The notes under the pieces are model-generated. The model saw only the letters and a list, made by a program, of their open reading frames with translations. It did not search any database and had not been told where the DNA came from. A stretch of DNA of 18,326 bases from Gammaproteobacteria bacterium (GTDB taxonomy: Bacteria; Pseudomonadota; Gammaproteobacteria; Steroidobacterales; Steroidobacteraceae), in contig VBNP01000094.1 in assembly GCA_005877965.1 (NCBI GenBank), forward strand, positions 1 through 18,326, read 5' to 3'. The translations under genes were made by a program, and so were the position numbers. Shown piece after piece: positions 13,963 through 18,326 of this stretch; position 1 is the first letter of the stretch, and each line of letters starts with the position of its first letter.

Positions 13963-14609
13963 CCATCATGGTCGAACCGCTGGCGCGCACGGTCAGCGGG
14001 CAAATCAGGGTTCGCATCCGGGAAAAGATCCTCTCCGGCGCCTACGCGCCGGGGTCGCAACTGCTGCAGGACTCGATCGCCGCGGAGTTTGGCACCAGCA
14101 AGATCCCCGTGCGCGAGGCGCTGCTGCAATTGCGCTCCGAAGGCCTGGTCGACATCTTCGCGCACCGCGGCTTCCAGGTTCGCCCCCTCTGCAACGCCGA
14201 AGTCGCGGAGGTGTTCCGCTTGCGCCTCGACCTCGAGCCCCCGGCGGCGGCCAAGGGCGCGCTCGCGGCCTCGCCCGAGGACCGCGCGGCCGCCAAGGCG
14301 GCGCTGCGCGCACTCAATGAGGCTCTGGCCGCCGGCGAACTCGGCAACGCAGGGGATCTCAACTGCAGCTTCCATCTGGCGCTCGTCGTGCCGCGCCTTA
14401 ACCCGATCACCAGCGAGATGCTCTACCGCCTGCATACCCTTTCGCAGCGCTATGTGCGCCTGCACCTGCAACCCGCCGGCCGCATCAGACGCGCGGCACG
14501 GGAGCACATCGCCATTTACCGGGCATGGGCGGATGAGGACGCCCAGGAGACCGGGCGCCGGCTGCGCGCCCACATAGAAGAGACCCGCAACGAGCTTGCG
14601 CTTGCCTGA
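13959..14609 (+). CDS. GntR-family regulator, FadR (FCD) subfamily
   Basis: 216 residues from GTG 13959, which overlaps the epimerase stop (GTGA). ATG 13968 would give 213. The N-terminal winged helix is clear: RIREKILSGAYAPGSQLLQDSIAAEFGTSKIPVREALLQLRSEGLVDIFAHRGFQV, with the family's VREAL and GLV signatures. The C-terminal all-helical FCD ligand domain shows EVFRLRLDLEPPAA, NCSFHLALV and the final REHIAIYRAW...RRLRAHIEETR, holding the histidines used for metal binding in FCD proteins. As last gene of the hydroxyproline operon it most likely controls that operon and the divergent dehydrogenase-permease operon, answering to a pathway intermediate. The ligand is not known from sequence. Confidence 0.88.
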   Translation: MTIMVEPLARTVSGQIRVRIREKILSGAYAPGSQLLQDSIAAEFGTSKIPVREALLQLRSEGLVDIFAHRGFQVRPLCNAEVAEVFRLRLDLEPPAAAKGALAASPEDRAAAKAALRALNEALAAGELGNAGDLNCSFHLALVVPRLNPITSEMLYRLHTLSQRYVRLHLQPAGRIRRAAREHIAIYRAWADEDAQETGRRLRAHIEETRNELALA

Positions 14610-14644
14610 GCTTGAGCTTCACCATGCAGAGTGGACCTGGACCC

Positions 14645-14672
14645 GTAGGACTCTGTAGGATTTCGCCTACAG
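14645..14672 (+). promoter_or_regulatory. GacA-like palindrome TGTAGG-N6-CCTACA upstream of the response regulator
   Basis: A perfect inverted repeat, CTGTAGG-ATTTCG-CCTACAG, spans 14653-14672. An extra GTAGGA half-site lies one helical turn upstream (14645-14650, repeated at 14655-14660). The core has the layout of the known GacA/UvrY operator TGTAAG-N6-CTTACA, with one changed base per half. NarL/LuxR-type regulators bind such sites as dimers, and one starts 93 bases downstream. Autoregulation by that regulator is the simplest reading, but is inferred. A close copy lies at 17843-17860. Confidence 0.6.
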
Positions 14673-14765
14673 ACGATCAGGCGGCTGGCGTACAGTGCCG
14701 CTCTCAGGGGAGCTGATACTGATGGCCGAGATTCCGCCCCCGGCGCCCCCGCCAAAGGAGGCTGA

Positions 14766-15398
14766 ATGCCAAGCGTACTTATTGCGGACGATCACGCGAT
14801 GATGCGGACCGGGCTCCGGCATTACCTGGAGCAGGACCGTTCGATCGACCCGATTGCGGAGACGGGCAGCGGCGAGGAGACGCTGCAGGAGCTGCGCAAC
14901 GGACAATGGGACCTCGTCATCCTCGACATCAATATGCCGGATCGCAGTGGCATTGACATCCTGCGGCACATTCGCGCGGGCCATCCCAACACTCGGGTTC
15001 TCGTGATGAGTGGCTTCTCCGAGAAACAGTATGCCATCAACGTGTTGCGCGCCGGCGCGTTCGGTTATCTCGCCAAGGACCAGGCGCCCGAGGAATTCAT
15101 GCGGGCCGTCCACACCGTACTCTCCGGGCGTCGCTTCGTCAGTGCCACACTGAGCGAAATGCTCGTGAGCGCCCTCGATGAGCCGACCGACCAGCCCTTG
15201 CACGCCGCGCTCTCACAGCGCGAGTTTCAGATTCTGTGCAAGCTCGCCGTGGGACGCAGCGTGTCGGAGATAGCCCAGGAGCTTTTCATCAGCGTCAAGA
15301 CCGTCAGCACCTACCGGGCGCGGGTGCTCGAGAAAATGAATCTCGACACCAATGCCGACCTGACCGCGTACGCCCTGCGTAACGGCCTGGTTCAGTAG
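14766..15398 (+). CDS. NarL/LuxR-type two-component response regulator
   Basis: 210 residues with a strong ribosome site (AAAGGAGG, 14754-14761). Receiver domain at 1-120: acidic pocket Asp8-Asp9, phospho-acceptor Asp54 in VILDINMPDRSG, Ser82, and Lys104 in GYLAKDQ. C-terminal LuxR helix-turn-helix at about 148-208: LSQREFQILCKLAVGRSVSEIAQELFISVKTVSTYRARVLEKM, ending TAYALRNGLV as in the GacA/UvrY/RcsB-like group. All receiver residues are intact, so it should be phosphorylated by a partner kinase. The CHASE3-type kinase at 15934-17340 is the obvious candidate. The GacA-like palindrome upstream suggests it controls its own gene. The signal and regulon cannot be read. Confidence 0.9.
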   Translation: MPSVLIADDHAMMRTGLRHYLEQDRSIDPIAETGSGEETLQELRNGQWDLVILDINMPDRSGIDILRHIRAGHPNTRVLVMSGFSEKQYAINVLRAGAFGYLAKDQAPEEFMRAVHTVLSGRRFVSATLSEMLVSALDEPTDQPLHAALSQREFQILCKLAVGRSVSEIAQELFISVKTVSTYRARVLEKMNLDTNADLTAYALRNGLVQ

Positions 15399-15538
15399 CT
15401 CGGCGGTCCCGTGGGCGGACACTGACACGCTTCAAAGGTGATCGCCGGTAGCCGCCGGCGCCCCGGCTGCTTACCCTTCTGGGCTGACCGACTATCCGGT
15501 GCCCGAGGGCTTACCTTCTTTACCCCGTCGCTTCAATC
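15399..15538 (+). promoter_or_regulatory. Gap before the stand-alone receiver gene, with direct repeats GCTTACC(C)TTCT
   Basis: Two near-identical direct repeats, GCTTACCCTTCT (15469-15480) and GCTTACCTTCT (15509-15519), are spaced 40 bases apart, about four helical turns, and end 19 bases before the receiver start. A third, partial TTACCCC follows. A short stem (AGCCG / CGGCT) precedes the first repeat. They could be binding sites for a regulator that sets expression of the receiver separately from the upstream gene. No ribosome site is visible ahead of ATG 15539. Confidence 0.35.
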
Positions 15539-15937
15539 ATGCCGAATAACCCCTCCCTGCGGGTCTTGCTTGCCGAGGACTCGTCATTGCTCGCCGCGCG
15601 GCTGGCAGAGCTGATCCGACGCCTGCCGGACGTGGACCTGATCGAGACCGTCGATACGGAAGCCGGCGCGCTCGGAAGCATAGCGGGATCGCGGCCCGAC
15701 GTGCTGATACTCGACCTGCACCTGCGCACCGGCTCGGGCTTCGGCGTGTTGCGCTCGCTGGCGCGCGCCGGTCATCGACCCAAGGTGGTAGTTCTGACCA
15801 ACTTCGGCCTGCCGGAATATCGGCATGAGGCCGAGTCGCTCGGGGTCGAGGCGTTCCTCGACAAATCGCGCGACTACTTCCGCCTGCCATCGCTGCTGCG
15901 TGGCTTCGCCAGAGACCGCGCAGCCGGTGACACCTAA
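15539..15937 (+). CDS. Stand-alone receiver-domain response regulator
   Basis: 132 residues that are only a CheY-like receiver, with no output domain. The active-site residues are present: Glu13-Asp14, phospho-acceptor Asp59 in VLILDLHLRTGSGFG, Thr87 in VVLTNFG and Lys109 in AFLDKS. Such proteins act as phosphate sinks or relays, or by protein contact. It lies between the NarL-type regulator and the sensor kinase and converges on the kinase gene with a 3-base overlap of their ends, so it probably shares that kinase. Its upstream gap carries its own repeats, so expression may be independent of the first regulator. Whether it competes with or relays to the NarL-type regulator cannot be told from sequence. 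Confidence 0.85.
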   Translation: MPNNPSLRVLLAEDSSLLAARLAELIRRLPDVDLIETVDTEAGALGSIAGSRPDVLILDLHLRTGSGFGVLRSLARAGHRPKVVVLTNFGLPEYRHEAESLGVEAFLDKSRDYFRLPSLLRGFARDRAAGDT

Positions 15938-17340
15938 CCCGCCGCGGCGGTCGTCCCCTGAGCCGAAGTCAGGGCTGAAGTCGTCGCGAGGATTTTTTCC
16001 AGCGGCAGGCGGACTTCGATCTCCGTGCCGCCACCCGTGGCGCGAAACACGTGCCACTGACCTCCGAGCCCCATGGCACGATGGCGCATCGCCGCCAGGC
16101 CGTGCGATCTGAGCGCCTGACGCCCCTCGAGCGGCAGTCCGACACCATCGTCCCGGATGCGGACCGTCAACGATTGGTGCCGCGACTCGATGGAAATCTC
16201 GACGTTGCGCGCCTGTGCATGCTTGAGAATGTTGGTCAGCGCCTCCTGCACGATTCTAAATATGGCAATCGACGCCTCCGGAGTCAGGCTGAGCTCCTCC
16301 GGGGGATACCGCTCGGTGCAGTGCAATCCCGCGCGTCCGCAGGTATCCGCCACCTGCCAGCGCAAGGCCGGAAACAGCCCGAGGTTGTCGAGCAGGGTCG
16401 GGCGCAGATTCTCGACGACCCGGCGCTTGACATCGACCCCGGACAGCAGAGCCTCATGAACGCGCTTGAAATGCGTCTGTACCTCCGGATCGCTGCTGGC
16501 CACGCGATCCTCGAGCCAGGAGACGTCCATCCGGGCGGCGACCAGCAACCCACCGAGCTCGTCGTGCAGTTCGCGCGACAGAGCCGAGCGTTCCTGCTCC
16601 GCCAGCGACTGAAGATGAGTCGAGAGCTGCGACAGTTCCTCGGTGCGCCGCTTCACCAGCAGCTCCAGCTCCGTGCCGCGCTCGGCGAGGTCCTCGGTCT
16701 CGCGCTCCTTGGAGCGTATGTAACTGACGACCAGACGGCACAGCAGCAGCACCAGGAACACGCTGGCTGCCAGCGCGGTACTGGTAGTCGCAAGGTTTGT
16801 CCACCGGTTGATTTGCCACGAGCGGCTCGCGGCAAGGATGTTGTCCGTTTCCTGGGCCTGAATCTCGCGCACCCGTTGCGCGAGCTGCGTCATGGTCCAC
16901 TTGCCGATATCGGTACGGATCAGGTCAAGGGCTGCGCTGGGCCCGTGCTGGCGGTAGAGACTCAGCGTCTCCGCCATCTCGACCAACTTGGCATTGCTCA
17001 GCCACTCGACCTCCCCGACGTCAGCCCGTGCCCGCCCGTCGGCGTGCGCGAACGCCTGGTTGAGCTGACGCAGCGCCTGAGGGATTTTGCCAACGGATTC
17101 CTGGTAGGGCTCGAGGTATCCGGCATCGCCCAGCAGTATGGAGCCGCGTTGACTGCTCTCCGCCTGACTCATCAGCTGCAGCACTTCCGCCAGCGCGTGC
17201 TCACGCTGCGCGCCTCTTTCCACCTGTCGCCTTACCTCTTCCAGCTTGCGTTGTCCCAGCTCGGCAGCGACGAACAGTCCAAGCACAGTCACCAGCAGCA
17301 GCGCGACCAGCATCATCTGGCGAGCAGCGGCGGAATTCAT
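15934..17340 (-). CDS. Membrane sensor histidine kinase, CHASE3-like sensor with HisKA_3/HATPase core
   Basis: 468 residues from ATG 17340. Membrane segment 1 (about 9-28) is followed by a periplasmic helical region of about 150 residues with the CHASE3-like stretch AEVLQLMSQAESSQRGSILLGD...YQESVGKIPQALRQL, then membrane segment 2 (about 182-208) and a coiled coil (209-250). The HisKA_3 dimerisation domain carries His259 in SRELHDELGGLL. The ATPase domain has IFRIVQEALTNILKHAQA (N box) and RIRDDGVGLP (G1), then SHGLAAMRHRAMGLGG. This is the NarX/DegS-type kinase class that normally pairs with NarL/LuxR regulators, as encoded at 14766. The start is uncertain: an in-frame ATG pair at 17425-17430 with GGGGGAG upstream would add 30 residues before the membrane segment. 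The signal is unknown. Confidence 0.88.
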   Translation of the reverse strand: MNSAAARQMMLVALLLVTVLGLFVAAELGQRKLEEVRRQVERGAQREHALAEVLQLMSQAESSQRGSILLGDAGYLEPYQESVGKIPQALRQLNQAFAHADGRARADVGEVEWLSNAKLVEMAETLSLYRQHGPSAALDLIRTDIGKWTMTQLAQRVREIQAQETDNILAASRSWQINRWTNLATTSTALAASVFLVLLLCRLVVSYIRSKERETEDLAERGTELELLVKRRTEELSQLSTHLQSLAEQERSALSRELHDELGGLLVAARMDVSWLEDRVASSDPEVQTHFKRVHEALLSGVDVKRRVVENLRPTLLDNLGLFPALRWQVADTCGRAGLHCTERYPPEELSLTPEASIAIFRIVQEALTNILKHAQARNVEISIESRHQSLTVRIRDDGVGLPLEGRQALRSHGLAAMRHRAMGLGGQWHVFRATGGGTEIEVRLPLEKILATTSALTSAQGTTAAAG

Positions 17341-17790
17341 GTTCAATGACCGAGGCACGTCCCTGAAACCCAATGGCTGCCGCTGTCGCGACACCGCGTC
17401 GCAGGCCATCCTCCATACCGAGCGCATCATACCGCGGTCGCTCCCCCGCCAGGTCCAGGCACCCCGACGCGGGCGGGTCAGCCACTCAGGGCGCTGCACC
17501 ACCTTCGCCTCTCCAGCGCTCAAGCTCCTCGCGTGGGTGCCGGCGCGCGCGTGCATTACGGCTGAGCCGGCCCGCGTACCACGCGCCACGTCCAACGATC
17601 GAGATCATCCGCAGTGATTTCCATGCGCCGGTTCCTCCTCGGGCCTTGAGCGTTGCTCCCTGGGCCCGCGGCCCACCCACAAGCAGTGCGATCACCGCAC
17701 CGAGTGAAGCGTGTCAGCCTCGCTTTTTTGCCTGCGGATGGACTCGCGCCGCCGAACTGCCGCGCCCAAAGCAGCGTTTGACAGCGGTTT

Positions 17791-17817
17791 CGACTATCCA
17801 CCGTGCAGGGATAGTCG
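17791..17817. repeat. Perfect 9-base inverted repeat CGACTATCC / GGATAGTCG
   Basis: Arms at 17791-17799 and 17809-17817 flank a 9-base loop ACCGTGCAG. It lies about 85 bases past the stop of the leftward superoxide dismutase gene and next to the GacA-like motif. No T-rich run follows on either strand, so it is not a classical terminator. An operator or a transcript-end stem-loop are both possible. Confidence 0.45.
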
Positions 17818-17842
17818 TCGGTCGGGGGGGCGACTGAAGAAA

Positions 17843-17860
17843 TGTAGGATTCGAGCTACA
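17843..17860. promoter_or_regulatory. Second GacA-like near-palindrome TGTAGG-N6-GCTACA
   Basis: TGTAGGATTCGAGCTACA shares both outer half-sites, the 6-base spacer and most of the spacer bases with the perfect copy at 14654-14671; one inner base breaks the symmetry. It lies 40 bases past the end of the superoxide dismutase gene and about 500 bases upstream of the kinase. It could be a second site for the NarL-type regulator controlling the kinase transcript. The function is inferred. Confidence 0.45.
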
Positions 17861-17900
17861 GAACGGGAGGGTAATGCCGCCCACGCTCTGGGCGCTGCGC

Positions 17901-18326
17901 TCAGCCGAGATTTTGCGCGGCAAACTCCCAGTTGATCAGCCGGTCCAGGACCGCGTGCACGTGGTCTGCGCGCCGGTTCTGGTAGTCGAGATAGTAAGCG
18001 TGCTCCCAGACATCGATGGTCAGCAGAGGCTTGAGGTGTTTCGTCAGCGGGCCATCGCTGTTGCCGGTGTTGATGACCCGCAGTTCCCACCCATCGACGA
18101 CCAGCCACGCCCAGCCGGAACCGAAATGCTCGATTGCCGCCTCCGCGAGCTGCGCCGCGTTGTTGAAGATCGCTGCGTGCTCTGCTTTCCCCGCCGTGCG
18201 CACGATCAGGCTCTCCAGAGAAAGACCCGCAAAGCGCGTGCCCTCCACCAGCTGATTGAGTTTCACGACATGGTCCTGGTGATGCCGGCCGTAGTGGAAT
18301 GAGAGCGTCTCGGCGGAAATCACCGG
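17901..18326 (-). pseudogene. sodB: Iron/manganese superoxide dismutase, in-frame internal deletion removing a metal ligand, 5' end outside window
   Basis: The 141 residues visible continue past the window edge (the first codons read [13 protein letters not shown], as in the SodB N-terminus HISAETIEYHYG). Compared with E. coli SodB as I recall it, the start ([16 protein letters not shown]) and end ([41 protein letters not shown]) are well kept. But FNNAAQ runs directly into [13 protein letters not shown]. About 40 residues are missing at 18149/18150, including the helix NHTFYW with the second metal-ligand His and the start of the C-terminal domain. The first ligand His, and Asp and His of DVWEHAYY, remain. 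The reading frame is undisturbed. A superoxide dismutase lacking one of four ligands should be inactive, so I call it a probable pseudogene. A repurposed protein or an assembly error are alternatives. Confidence 0.75.

Larger units (their letters stand above)
17341..17900. other. 560-base gap without a convincing gene, holding regulatory-looking repeats
   Basis: This is the only long gene-poor stretch in the window. Reading leftwards towards the kinase it holds the GacA-like near-palindrome (17843-17860), a 9-base perfect inverted repeat (17791-17817), a 22-codon open frame with a GAGGAGG ribosome site (17556-17624) and a -10-like TATGAT at 17426-17431, about 86 bases upstream of the kinase start. 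Longer open frames here have no recognisable protein features. I see no mobile element, tRNA or terminator with a T tract. Confidence 0.5.

Noticed and set aside
14722..14802. A 26-codon open frame overlapping the start of the NarL-type regulator.
   Set aside because: It is Pro-rich, ends inside the regulator gene and consists largely of the leader and the regulator's ribosome site. Its weak upstream GGGGAG does not make it credible.
16051..17349. A 432-codon rightward open frame opposite the sensor kinase.
   Set aside because: It is a shadow of the kinase gene, with a Gln/Leu/Arg-rich product typical of the antisense of kinase helices.
17874..18302. A 142-codon rightward open frame opposite the superoxide dismutase.
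   Set aside because: It mirrors the dismutase coding sequence. The leftward frame has clear SodB motifs, while the rightward one has none.

Overview
This is a GC-rich, densely coded bacterial window with almost no space between genes, from a proteobacterium. The best matches I can recall are to Pseudomonas-type proteins (AruH/AruI, 4-hydroxyproline epimerase, an iron superoxide dismutase) and to the rhizobial-type carnitine dehydrogenase/thioesterase fusion. I lean towards a gammaproteobacterium, but cannot fix the taxon from sequence alone. No rRNA, tRNA, CRISPR array, transposase or phage gene was seen.

Region 1 (1-6969) is a catabolic locus for carnitine and its precursors. A rightward operon carries the end of a beta-keto acid cleavage enzyme, a hotdog thioesterase, an ADP-forming acyl-CoA synthetase and a CaiD-type crotonobetainyl-CoA hydratase. 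A leftward operon converging on it carries an L-carnitine dehydrogenase fused to a second thioesterase, a BetI-like TetR regulator and an acyl-CoA dehydrogenase. Together they can be read as gamma-butyrobetaine or crotonobetaine -> CoA ester -> carnitinyl-CoA -> carnitine -> 3-dehydrocarnitine -> betainyl-CoA -> glycine betaine.

Region 2 (7069-9885) is a divergent pair: an AruH-like arginine:pyruvate transaminase and an AruI-like 2-ketoarginine decarboxylase. These are the first two steps of the arginine transaminase pathway.

Region 3 (9928-14609) is a trans-4-hydroxyproline cluster: a D-hydroxyproline dehydrogenase-like flavoprotein with a TauE/SafE permease behind it, and divergently a DHDPS-family deaminase, a 4-hydroxyproline 2-epimerase and a GntR/FadR-type regulator. 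The epimerase has no standard start codon where homology requires one: there is an ATC.

Region 4 (14610-17900) is a signalling module: a NarL/LuxR-type response regulator, a stand-alone receiver domain and a convergent CHASE3-type sensor kinase. A GacA-like palindrome, TGTAGG-N6-CCTACA, lies upstream of the regulator, and a near-copy lies at the far edge of the module. Region 5 (17901-18326) is an iron/manganese superoxide dismutase that runs off the window. It has an in-frame gap of about 40 residues that removes a metal-ligand histidine.

Regions 1-3 put the breakdown of carnitine, arginine and hydroxyproline side by side. All three are abundant in animal tissue and can serve as carbon and nitrogen sources. 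This suggests a catabolic island, but the linkage itself is inference.
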